Under the pieces are notes generated by a model. The model did no database searches, was not told the origin of the DNA, and saw only the letters and a program-made list of their open reading frames with translations. The translations under genes were made by a program, and so were the position numbers. Source: Planctomycetia bacterium (GTDB taxonomy: Bacteria; Planctomycetota; UBA11346). From it: a stretch of DNA of 7,975 nucleotides. This document shows, piece after piece, positions 1 to 6,386 of the stretch. Where the stretch lies: NCBI GenBank assembly GCA_005801395.1, contig SYDV01000101.1, positions 1-7,975 on the forward strand, given 5' to 3'. Numbering within the stretch: position 1 is the first letter of the stretch; the number at the start of each line of letters is the position of its first letter.

Positions 1-1
1 A

Positions 2-994
2 GAAACACTCGCTCGCATTCGCGCCGTCCTGCAATCAGAGGCCGCCGCCGTCGCGGCCCTTATTCCGCTCGCCGAACAGCAAGTCGTCGCCATCACGGCT
101 GCGTGTCGCTTGATTGGTGAAACCTGCGGCTCAGGACGTCCTGGGCGGCTCGTCGCCACCGGCGTGGGAAAAGCGGGTTTAATTGCTCATAAAGTAGCCG
201 CCACATTTGCGAGCACCGGCACGCCCAGTTTTTTCATGCACCCTGCCGAAGCACGCCACGGCGATTTAGGGATGTTGCAAGCCACCGACGTGGTCTTGGC
301 ATTTAGCAATTCGGGATCGAGCGAAGAATTAGTCGCTCTTTTGCCCAGCTTCACTCACATTGGGACACCCGTCATTGCCATTGTTGGACAAATGGATTCC
401 CCTTTAGCGCGACATGCTACGGCGGCTATCTCTATTGGGAAAGTCATAGAAGCCTGTCCATTGGGTTTGGCACCCAGCGCAAGTACTACCGCTATGCTCG
501 CCTTAGGCGACGCCATTGCGTTAACCGTGCAAAGCCAACGTCACTTCACCAAAGAGCAATACGCCCGTTTTCACCCTGGCGGTGCACTTGGCCGTAAATT
601 AATGAAAACTCGCGAAGCCATGCGTTCGGGAGAACGCGTGCCCGCCGTGATGGGGAATGTCTCAGTAGCCGATTGTATGCGCGCCATTACCAAGGCGCGG
701 TCTGGTAGCGTGCTCTTAGTTGATCAACTAAATAAACTACGCGGAATTTTTACCGACGGCGATTTACGTCGTGCGCTTACGCGCGGTGACGACCCCGCAG
801 CAGTGTTGGCCGCTCCCGTCGAAAAATATGCGACCATCCCCTGTCGCAGCGTCCCTGCCGAAGATTTATTGCAGGCGGCCTTGCGCATTTGTTCTGAACG
901 AAAAATAAATGAATTACCTGTCATCGAAGCTGACGGCACCTTAGCAGGATTATTGGATGTCCAGGACCTCGTTGATCGCGGGTTTGAAATTTAA
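2..994 (+). CDS. kdsD: Arabinose-5-phosphate isomerase KdsD (SIS + tandem CBS domains), 5' end outside window
   Basis: This enzyme interconverts D-ribulose 5-phosphate and D-arabinose 5-phosphate in the cytoplasm, the first committed step to Kdo for lipopolysaccharide. The frame is open to the left edge; 330 residues are visible, close to the roughly 328 of E. coli KdsD, so probably only a short N-terminal stretch is missing. Counting from the first full codon, the SIS domain covers about residues 45-180. It has the GVGKAG loop (K57), HPAEARHGDLGM (80-91), SNSGSSEE (102-109) and EACPLGLAP (150-158). HPGGALG (191-197) supplies the last expected catalytic residue, so the Lys, two Glu and His of the family are all present. 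Two CBS domains follow (about 205-262 and 272-328), with the typical GIFTDGDLRR at 248-257. A TTG at 110 is in frame, but it is internal because conserved N-terminal helix sequence lies before it. The usual kdsC/lptC neighbours do not follow. The paralogue GutQ is the only serious alternative name. Confidence 0.93.
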   Translation, partial: ETLARIRAVLQSEAAAVAALIPLAEQQVVAITAACRLIGETCGSGRPGRLVATGVGKAGLIAHKVAATFASTGTPSFFMHPAEARHGDLGMLQATDVVLAFSNSGSSEELVALLPSFTHIGTPVIAIVGQMDSPLARHATAAISIGKVIEACPLGLAPSASTTAMLALGDAIALTVQSQRHFTKEQYARFHPGGALGRKLMKTREAMRSGERVPAVMGNVSVADCMRAITKARSGSVLLVDQLNKLRGIFTDGDLRRALTRGDDPAAVLAAPVEKYATIPCRSVPAEDLLQAALRICSERKINELPVIEADGTLAGLLDVQDLVDRGFEI

Positions 995-1032
995 ATTAAA
1001 ACAGGTTGCATTATTTTCAAAGCGACTCTCAA

Positions 1033-1120
1033 CCAGTATTAACCACCAAGTTCACAGAGCACACAGAGATGGGAAATGCCTTTTCTCTGTCTGCTCTATG
1101 AACTCGGTGATCAATAACGG
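1033..1120. repeat. Imperfect long inverted repeat, dispersed intergenic type
   Basis: The left arm (1039-1069) and right arm (1084-1114) are complementary at 26 of 31 positions around a 14-base spacer (1070-1083). Weaker pairing continues outward to about 1033 and 1120. The arms contain the motif TTCACAGAGCACACAGAGA and its partner TCTCTGTCTGCTCTATGAA. Short repeated CACAGAG units of this kind are, as I recall, common in multicopy intergenic palindromes of proteobacterial genomes. The element sits 40-odd bases after the kdsD stop. It has no adjacent T-run, so it is not a standard intrinsic terminator, although its RNA could form a long hairpin protecting the kdsD 3' end. No coding capacity and no clear target-site duplication were seen. 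The rest of the 995-1259 gap holds nothing else I can support. Confidence 0.7.
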
Positions 1121-1241
1121 CTTCTGATATCTTTTAGACGTCAAAAGGCGATAGGTGAGTACACGCCATTGCGTGATCACCTTCTCCGACTATTCGCTCC
1201 GTCTTCATCTGTTTTTCACATACGCTGACATGCTCCCGGCT

Positions 1242-1250
1242 AAGGTAAGG
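1242..1250 (+). promoter_or_regulatory. Ribosome binding site deciding the start of the small gene
   Basis: AAGGTAAGG contains two AAGG cores. The second ends 9 bases before the ATG at 1260. No comparable purine-rich site precedes the in-frame ATG at 1230 or the GTG at 1155, so the short form is preferred. Confidence 0.5.
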
Positions 1251-1259
1251 AAAACTGCC

Positions 1260-1439
1260 ATGACCCAACAAGAACTACGCCGCTGGTGCTTAGAACATGC
1301 AATTGAGATCGTGAAAGCCGCTCCAACCGATCCGCTGCCGACGCATGAACGCCTTAAACGCGTCTATAAGCGCCTCATTGAACTGACGAAACACGCGGCA
1401 GAACCAAATGATGAACCAAACCCACCAGCCCAGGTCTGA
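1260..1439 (+). CDS. Small hypothetical protein (59 residues)
   Basis: I do not recognise this protein. From the ATG at 1260 it is 59 residues. The N-terminal two thirds looks helical and charged (MTQQELRRWCLEHAIEIVKA, then HERLKRVYKRLIELTKH), and the tail is acidic and Pro/Asn-rich (EPNDEPNPPAQV). It has one Cys, no signal peptide and no membrane segment. The frame is open back to a GTG at 1155 and an ATG at 1230, but the upstream translation looks unlike a structured protein and those starts lack a good ribosome site. It lies between the inverted repeat and the porin leader, with no terminator before the porin, so both could share a transcript. A minus-strand frame also runs across this stretch. 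Coding is supported by the ribosome site and helix-like composition only. Confidence 0.5.
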   Translation: MTQQELRRWCLEHAIEIVKAAPTDPLPTHERLKRVYKRLIELTKHAAEPNDEPNPPAQV

Positions 1440-1536
1440 TACCAACCTTGCGTCTTGATCAATACCAAAAGCAATCTTCATCGAAAATACTTTTTTCCCT
1501 CGACCATCTCGCCCATTACTTTATTAAACCACCTAC

Positions 1537-1550
1537 CGGGAACCTTCCCG
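1537..1550 (+). other. Short perfect palindrome in the porin leader
   Basis: CGGGAACCTTCCCG is a perfect two-sided 6-base palindrome around CC. It lies 6 bases before the AGGAGA ribosome site of the porin gene. In RNA it could form a small hairpin. It may be fortuitous; a role in translation control is inference. Confidence 0.25.
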
Positions 1551-1556
1551 ATACCC

Positions 1557-1562
1557 AGGAGA
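1557..1562 (+). promoter_or_regulatory. Ribosome binding site fixing the porin GTG start
   Basis: AGGAGA lies 5 bases before the GTG at 1568. This start gives a textbook signal peptide at once, whereas the upstream extension to 1448 adds 40 residues before it. The GTG is therefore chosen. Confidence 0.75.
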
Positions 1563-1567
1563 CCTCA

Positions 1568-2812
1568 GTGAATCATCCCGTCAAAACTCTCGCCGCATTC
1601 GCCATTCTCGGCGTCCTGGCACCAACCGCTCATGCGGTGTCGATCAAAGACGATATCGTAAGCCTTACGCCAACGGTTCGCATTCAGACCCGTGCGCAGA
1701 TGAATGACGCCAACAACACAACCGGTGGTGACTATCGTGTAGCTGGCGGCACCGCAGGTGCCAGTGATGAACCAATCGATTTCTCGCTTCGTCGCGCCCG
1801 CATGGGCTTGGCGTTTAAGTACGGTTCCAACTGGAAAGGTCAGTTCACCGTCATGGCAGATAATGTCGACCAAGCGGCCAACAATACCAACCGCGCGATC
1901 AACATCCGTTACGGCTGGCTGGAACGCAGCTTCGCTCTTCAAGATGGTATGGCCGCAGCTGTCAAATTCGGCCTCGATAAATCTGAACAGAACCCAACCG
2001 ACCGTCTAAGTTCCAGCCGCAAATTATTGCCTAACGACAACGCATCGTCTGGTTATTTAGCACCACGCGGCGTCGGTATCGGTGCCCGCTTTCATCACCC
2101 AATTTTCATGATCGCTGCAGATCTACAAAACAACACCAACGCTGCTAAAGACGTTACGACTACCGCCACGACTACCAATGCAACCGAAGAAGAAGGTTAC
2201 TACTACGGCATTCGCGCTGAATTCTCATTTTCATCGGAATGGTTCATTACCAAACGTGCTGATTCTTTTCTCGGTAAAGAAGGTCAAGGTTTCAACATCG
2301 GACTTTCTTATGGTGTGAATGCGGATGCCGTCTTGGTAGATGCCGACGCATCCACCGCTGGCAATCAACAAGGTCATCAGAGCCTTGCTGCTTACAATGT
2401 CGATGCGATGTTGTGGCTAAATGGCCTCAGTGCTTTTGCTGAATATCGCGCAGGTACAGTTGAATCGACCCGTAACGACGGAGTTAGTGTTCCAACTTCG
2501 GCAACCACCGGACCTGAAGTAGATGCAGAATTCATCACCATCCAACTCGGTTACGCATTCTTGATTGGTGAAGAAGTACTCGAACCAGCTATTCGCTACC
2601 AAATCATCGACAACAATAGTGATGCTGATGAAACCGTGAACTACGGCAACAACACCGAAACCGGCGCTTCGGGGACCCAGATCGACCTTGGTCTGAACTA
2701 CTACCTCAGCGGCCACGACAATAAATTGTCGCTCGCGGTGTCGCTGTGGGAAGCTGAAGAAGGTCAAGCCGATGCCACGATCGTTCGCCTACAACACCAG
2801 ATCAACTTCTAA
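1568..2812 (+). CDS. Outer-membrane porin, phosphate-selective porin (OprP/OprO)-like
   Basis: This is a predicted outer-membrane beta-barrel channel of 414 residues. From the GTG start, residues 1-23 form a signal peptide: a basic start, hydrophobic core AAFAILGVLA, and cleavage after A-H-A. The mature protein has no Cys. It alternates aromatic or hydrophobic strands with Asn/Asp/Thr/Gly-rich loops. The chain ends in IVRLQHQINF, with the terminal Phe expected for BAM-dependent insertion. The early segment FSLRRARMGLAFKYGSNWKG (72-91) resembles the first conserved strand region of the Porin_O_P family. QIDLGLNYYLSGHDNKLSLA (371-390) matches its C-terminal strand pattern. OprP and OprO carry phosphate or pyrophosphate, but this branch also holds porins of unknown specificity, so substrate is not assigned. 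Asn/Thr-rich segments at about 188-206 and 350-368 are probably surface loops. A strong terminator follows; its promoter was not identified. Confidence 0.8.
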   Translation: MNHPVKTLAAFAILGVLAPTAHAVSIKDDIVSLTPTVRIQTRAQMNDANNTTGGDYRVAGGTAGASDEPIDFSLRRARMGLAFKYGSNWKGQFTVMADNVDQAANNTNRAINIRYGWLERSFALQDGMAAAVKFGLDKSEQNPTDRLSSSRKLLPNDNASSGYLAPRGVGIGARFHHPIFMIAADLQNNTNAAKDVTTTATTTNATEEEGYYYGIRAEFSFSSEWFITKRADSFLGKEGQGFNIGLSYGVNADAVLVDADASTAGNQQGHQSLAAYNVDAMLWLNGLSAFAEYRAGTVESTRNDGVSVPTSATTGPEVDAEFITIQLGYAFLIGEEVLEPAIRYQIIDNNSDADETVNYGNNTETGASGTQIDLGLNYYLSGHDNKLSLAVSLWEAEEGQADATIVRLQHQINF

Positions 2813-2839
2813 TTTAATTATTATTCGTAGTTGATGTAA

Positions 2840-2868
2840 CCCCACCGCCAAAAGCGGTGGGGTTTTTT
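2840..2868 (+). terminator. Rho-independent terminator of the porin gene
   Basis: A perfect 9-base stem, CCCCACCGC with GCGGTGGGG, encloses a 5-base loop (CAAAA) and is followed at once by six T. It lies 27 bases after the porin stop. It should separate the porin transcript from the PhnZ-like gene, which would then need its own promoter or readthrough. Confidence 0.93.
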
Positions 2869-2939
2869 ATTTCATTATTCATCGTTTTCACCTCAAAATA
2901 TTCACATTACACGGTATTTTACGGCCAAAGGAGTTCTTT

Positions 2940-3515
2940 ATGTACCCAACAATCGATGACTTATTCACCCTCCTAAATACCGACGGCGAAGCGTGGTACG
3001 CCGCGGAACCGATCACCCACCGCCAACATGCCCTGCAATGCGCCTGGTTAGCTGAATGTGCTGGCGAGTCTTCTCATATCATTATTGCTTGTCTATTTCA
3101 CGACATTGGCTTACTCATCAATCCAATTGAAGAGGGTGACGACGAACATGGTCCATCGGATCACGATTTAATTGGGGTCGTTGCGCTACGTCGAATTTTT
3201 TCCGAACAGGTGCTCGCACCGATTCGTTTACATAGTACCGCACGTCGTCATTTAGCTGGCGTAGATGGCAACTATCTCAACCAACGATCTCCCTCACTGC
3301 GCCGCGAAGTATCGCACATGGGCGGCCCGCTCATATCGAGTCAATCTATGGTATTTCGCTGCATGCCAGGCGCAGACGATGCATTACTTTTATGTCACTA
3401 TGATGACCTCGCACGCGTTGACGGCGCATCTGCTCCAGATATCGATTATTTTAAGCCCCTTGCACATCGTCTAGCTGCAAGAGCGCAACGAGTTCGCACT
3501 GAAATTCCTGCATAA
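2940..3515 (+). CDS. PhnZ-like HD-domain oxygenase (phosphonate-degradation-associated HDIG family)
   Basis: This 191-residue HD-domain protein resembles PhnZ, the diiron oxygenase that cleaves the C-P bond of 1-hydroxy-2-aminoethylphosphonate, and the related TmpB. The expected ligand pattern is present: H30 (in HRQHALQ), H54-D55 (FHDIG), H75 (SDHDLIG), H98 (IRLHSTARR) and D155 (CHYDDLARVDG). Y20 and E23 match in place the substrate-loop Tyr and Glu I recall from PhnZ. GNYLNQRSPSLR (110-121) and MGGPL (127-131) are also typical. AAAGGAG sits 6 bases before the ATG, so the start is firm. The gene is isolated from the porin by a terminator and converges with the minus-strand operon 11 bases downstream. 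No PhnY or phosphonate transporter is visible, so substrate may differ; MIOX-like HD oxygenases are the broader alternative. The stretch 2869-2939 holds no promoter or Pho box I can defend. Confidence 0.78.
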   Translation: MYPTIDDLFTLLNTDGEAWYAAEPITHRQHALQCAWLAECAGESSHIIIACLFHDIGLLINPIEEGDDEHGPSDHDLIGVVALRRIFSEQVLAPIRLHSTARRHLAGVDGNYLNQRSPSLRREVSHMGGPLISSQSMVFRCMPGADDALLLCHYDDLARVDGASAPDIDYFKPLAHRLAARAQRVRTEIPA

Positions 3516-3526
3516 TTTACAAACGA

Positions 3527-4354
3527 TTAAGTCCACAAAGCGCGCACACCATAATATGCTATATCTTTGCAGCGTCTCATGAAATCGCGATGCCAGGGTG
3601 CATGTGTATCGGTGCAAAAGGTCATGCTTAATAAAACGCGCTTTTGGTCAGACTCTAACCTCGTCACGCGATGCATGATCTCCGCACCTTCAAAAAGGAC
3701 CAGCGTATTTGGCGGCGTTGGAATTTCGACAACGTTACCCTGTACCCGCGCCTGAAGACAAGCCGAAGATAAACCACCAATTTTTTGATCTTCGTTAATG
3801 AGACTAATCAATACGGTAAAGTGACGCCCTGAATAAAAATTATGATCATAGTGCCAGCCAATGTGATCACGTGGACGCTCGTAGACGAGAAGTGAACAAG
3901 ATGATTGATCACGTATGGGAGTCGGTTTCACTGATTGACCAACGAGATGTGAAACTAATTCGCGCAAAACGGGGGACTGATAACAGGCGACCAAATCCGG
4001 TGCGCAAGCATGGAGATGCTCATAGCTAATGGTACCGCCTTGTTTATGGGTGGGAATATAACTTCGTTCAGTCCGTCCAACTCTTAATGCGACCAAGCGT
4101 AAATGCTCCAGTAACGGTGCCGTTAATATATCTGGAATACTAACAATTCGTTGTGCAAATGACGGCAAATGAGCAGGTCGACACAACCAGGCGTGCCAAT
4201 CTTCTGACTTCCGTTGAATCAAGTTTTGCTGCTGTTGCCTTAACGCTGCATACACCCGCATACGACGCCAACGCAAAATACCCACTAGGCACCCACAACT
4301 AAGTACACTGCATAATCCGACCAACAATAACACCGGCATATTGGTTATGTTCAT
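3527..4354 (-). CDS. Membrane-anchored 2-oxoglutarate/Fe(II)-dependent oxygenase
   Basis: This is a predicted Fe(II)/2-oxoglutarate hydroxylase of 275 residues. A single N-terminal membrane helix (about 7-27) is followed by a basic flank (WRRMR), so the catalytic domain is likely cytoplasmic and held at the inner membrane. The double-stranded beta-helix core shows the metal triad: H168 and D170 in WHYD, and H228 in MHRVTR. R239, 11 residues after the distal His, is placed to bind the 2-oxoglutarate carboxylate. The layout SLLVYERPRDHIGWHYDHN resembles prolyl-4-hydroxylase-type domains, but substrate cannot be read from this. The start chosen is ATG 4354, preceded by CAGGA. The frame is open to 4492, overlapping btaB, but the extension lacks a ribosome site and a domain. 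It is last in the minus-strand operon, 52 bases after btaB, which suggests hydroxylation or demethylation of a lipid or its head group (inference). Confidence 0.82.
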   Translation of the reverse strand: MNITNMPVLLLVGLCSVLSCGCLVGILRWRRMRVYAALRQQQQNLIQRKSEDWHAWLCRPAHLPSFAQRIVSIPDILTAPLLEHLRLVALRVGRTERSYIPTHKQGGTISYEHLHACAPDLVACYQSPVLRELVSHLVGQSVKPTPIRDQSSCSLLVYERPRDHIGWHYDHNFYSGRHFTVLISLINEDQKIGGLSSACLQARVQGNVVEIPTPPNTLVLFEGAEIMHRVTRLESDQKRVLLSMTFCTDTHAPWHRDFMRRCKDIAYYGVRALWT

Positions 4355-4358
4355 TTTT

Positions 4359-4365
4359 TCCTGAC
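4359..4365 (-). promoter_or_regulatory. Ribosome binding site deciding the oxygenase start
   Basis: On the minus strand GTCAGGA is followed by a short A-run and ATG at 4354, giving about 4-5 bases of spacing. The in-frame ATG at 4369 has no purine-rich site before it, so the 4354 start, which leads directly into the membrane helix, is preferred. Confidence 0.5.
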
Positions 4366-4406
4366 ACATAAACGCAAGAAAGCACAAAGGAAATCTACGG
4401 TCACGC

Positions 4407-5126
4407 CTATAATTTTCGCCCAATATAGCGATAATAGGGACAACGTAATCCTGGGAGATAAGGCACACGACTGCGGCTCTCAATGAATTCAATCATTTGT
4501 GTACGAGCAAATAAATATGGCACGTGATCTGGGTGTGGGAAAACGCCATCATGCCCAAACCACAACGGCCAAAAAGTGCGATCAAACAAACTATGGCGAC
4601 AATGCCCGTGTAGTGGATGTTTGCGTGACACGTAAAAATCAACCACACCAATAATTCCACCTGGCTTCAGCATAGCGAGAGCATTGTCTATCGCAGCAAA
4701 CCAATCCGGTATCATAGTCAAAGCATAACTCAGATAAACCACATCCACCGGTTTTTCAGGACCAAAACGGATGGCGTCCGATTCGATACATCGAACATGT
4801 TGCCAGCCTTTACTTTGACTTCGCTGGCGAGCTCTTTGCAATAACGATGGACAGAGATCTACGATCGTCAGAGAAGATAATTCAAAAATTTTATCACCAA
4901 AGAAATCCAAATTACGACCAGTACCTCCGCCTAACTCCACCACCTGAGCCCCAGGGGCTATCGGTAGACTGGCGATCATTTCTTTACGTCCCCACAATAA
5001 ACGCTCACGAAAGCGATCATAGGCTTCTGCCTGGGGTCCATAAAATCGTTCGAGTCGATCCTTCTGTTCGCCATACCGCGGCTCACCGCGCAATAATTGG
5101 CGTATGACGGCCAAATCGCTGCTCAT
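4407..5126 (-). CDS. btaB: Diacylglycerylhomoserine N-methyltransferase BtaB
   Basis: BtaB uses SAM to methylate diacylglycerylhomoserine three times, giving the betaine lipid DGTS; it acts at the cytoplasmic face of the membrane. The 239-residue protein is a class I methyltransferase. Motif I is VVELGGGTG (62-70) and the acidic ribose-binding end of strand 2 is D90. The adenine-region ESDA is at 115-118, LSYALTMIPDW at 132-142, and LKPGGIIGVVDF at 153-164. The N-terminal stretch RFYGPQAEAYDRFRERLLWG (27-46) matches the BtaB-type pattern of Tyr-Asp then an Arg-rich segment and GR before motif I. Its ATG overlaps the btaA stop by 4 bases (ATGA), implying translational coupling. In isolation the fold would only support a generic methyltransferase; the neighbour BtaA makes the specific call strong. 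The number of methyl groups added by this enzyme is inferred from characterised homologues. Confidence 0.9.
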   Translation of the reverse strand: MSSDLAVIRQLLRGEPRYGEQKDRLERFYGPQAEAYDRFRERLLWGRKEMIASLPIAPGAQVVELGGGTGRNLDFFGDKIFELSSLTIVDLCPSLLQRARQRSQSKGWQHVRCIESDAIRFGPEKPVDVVYLSYALTMIPDWFAAIDNALAMLKPGGIIGVVDFYVSRKHPLHGHCRHSLFDRTFWPLWFGHDGVFPHPDHVPYLFARTQMIEFIESRSRVPYLPGLRCPYYRYIGRKL

Positions 5127-6355
5127 GCCGTCACCATATCAGCAATATGAAAACTGGCATAGGTATGAACGCGATCCTGCTCATGTAATTTTTTCGCTAA
5201 TGGACGATCAAACTTTAGGCGCTCCAATAATGGCGTCGGCGATGACCCCTGATGATCGCGGATAAATATTGCATCTAAAAATGACACTTCCGGACTCGCA
5301 CTACGAAATAACACCCGCGCATCTGAAGCTGCGCGATGATAAAGTGCTTGCCATTCTTCTGACAAAGCCGCTGGCGCATAATTCGCCATCCAATCCATGT
5401 GATCAAGTAAAACGAAACGCGAAATTGGTTCTTCACAGCGAGTAAGATGTTCCGTCACCGTGGTGGTGTACGGAACAATTCTATCGACCAATCCTGCTTT
5501 TAACGCATGGAAATTATCGGACTTTAAATATTCTGGGCAACAATCCTGCGTATAATGACCGCGCAAATAAACAGTCCAAAAATAATTTTTCCATAATGGC
5601 AATTCGCGAAACACGCAACGGATACAACTACGAATAAAACCTGCAATTCCATCCTCGTGACTACCAGCAACCGCTTTCATCTGCGCCGTTGGTACGCCCA
5701 ACAAACTCATGGCCGAACGATTAGAAATCGCCCAGCGCATAGCTGGACCCCATAAACGTGGCTCAACTGCCGTATCATAGATATGCTGTTGTTCATGTAA
5801 GTTGCGAGTCGCCAATAACGCTTGGAATGCTGTGCGCATGGATGGACTTGTGACAATCCACTGACGAACCAAACGCGCTACTAAGCCAGATAATCCTTGA
5901 AAATAAAAACTATTCCGCCAACCAGAACCTGAAAACCAATGCTGACGCTCGTCCCAAAATGTTTGCGCGAATGGCGACAAAGCACTCCGCAAATGTTGCT
6001 GATAGAGACGACGAAATTGCGGGTGATGTCCATCTCCAAATAACGCAAAGAAATCTTCGTGAGATAATTCTCTAATGGCCGTTATTTTCAATTCCAGTAA
6101 CGCTGTTTGCCGCGGATTCGCATCCACCGCATGCACACGTTTTGGTCCCAATAACGCATAATCTAGCGCATTACAGCCTCCGCTGGTAATCACCATAACG
6201 ACATCGTCAGCACCTAAATTAAGGGCGACGCGATCAATCGCCGGGTCTTCCCAGCAAGCATTATAAAGTAATGAACGCTGATAAACGGCATCAAAACATC
6301 GCTGATGCCATCGATCAATGAGTGAACGTGGAGCAATTGCTGGCGCGGCAATCAT
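5123..6355 (-). CDS. btaA: SAM:diacylglycerol 3-amino-3-carboxypropyltransferase BtaA (DUF3419)
   Basis: BtaA transfers the 3-amino-3-carboxypropyl group of SAM to the free hydroxyl of diacylglycerol, making diacylglycerylhomoserine, the first step to DGTS. The 410-residue length fits bacterial BtaA. Family landmarks are SLLYNACWEDP (28-38), the SAM-site region ITSGGCNALDYALLGPKRVH (56-75) running on into AVDANPRQTALLELK (76-90), LLDHMDWM (316-323), and the DUF3419-type C-terminal QDRVHTYASFHIADM (393-407). The start is ATG 6355, which leaves 31 bases after the hydrolase stop. A TTG at 6403 is in frame and would overlap the hydrolase by 17 bases, but it adds only an unconserved 16-residue leader. 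The ribosome site before 6355 is weak (GTGAG), so low independent initiation or coupling is possible. The next gene, btaB, overlaps its stop. It has no membrane segment, so it presumably binds the bilayer peripherally. Confidence 0.93.
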   Translation of the reverse strand: MIAAPAIAPRSLIDRWHQRCFDAVYQRSLLYNACWEDPAIDRVALNLGADDVVMVITSGGCNALDYALLGPKRVHAVDANPRQTALLELKITAIRELSHEDFFALFGDGHHPQFRRLYQQHLRSALSPFAQTFWDERQHWFSGSGWRNSFYFQGLSGLVARLVRQWIVTSPSMRTAFQALLATRNLHEQQHIYDTAVEPRLWGPAMRWAISNRSAMSLLGVPTAQMKAVAGSHEDGIAGFIRSCIRCVFRELPLWKNYFWTVYLRGHYTQDCCPEYLKSDNFHALKAGLVDRIVPYTTTVTEHLTRCEEPISRFVLLDHMDWMANYAPAALSEEWQALYHRAASDARVLFRSASPEVSFLDAIFIRDHQGSSPTPLLERLKFDRPLAKKLHEQDRVHTYASFHIADMVTA

Positions 6356-6386
6356 ATTTATCTCACTGGTGATGGGTGATGAATGG

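Noticed and set aside
1039..1114. Inverted repeat as an intrinsic terminator or a CRISPR fragment
   Set aside because: No T-run follows the stem, and there is only one palindromic unit with no spacer-repeat periodicity.
1155..1259. Longer form of the small gene starting at GTG 1155 or ATG 1230
   Set aside because: There is no ribosome site for either start, and AAGGTAAGG sits correctly for the ATG at 1260.
1449..1483. Sigma-70 promoter for the porin (TTGCGT or TTGATC as -35)
   Set aside because: No acceptable -10 hexamer lies 16-18 bases downstream.
1448..1567. Upstream extension of the porin frame to an ATG at 1448
   Set aside because: It would put 40 residues before a clear signal peptide, and the GTG at 1568 has a strong AGGAGA site at 5 bases.
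1565..1942. Minus-strand 125-residue frame antisense to the porin
   Set aside because: It is fully covered by the porin and shows no motif or ribosome site worth defending.
2869..2939. Possible Pho box before the PhnZ-like gene (repeated TTCAC/TTCAT elements)
   Set aside because: The repeats are spaced 14 or 7 bases apart rather than the expected 11, and they lack the CTGTCAT core.
4355..4492. Extended 2OG oxygenase starting at ATG 4492 inside btaB
   Set aside because: The added 46 residues show no domain, cover the end of btaB in another frame, and lack a ribosome site; the 4354 start leads straight into a membrane helix.
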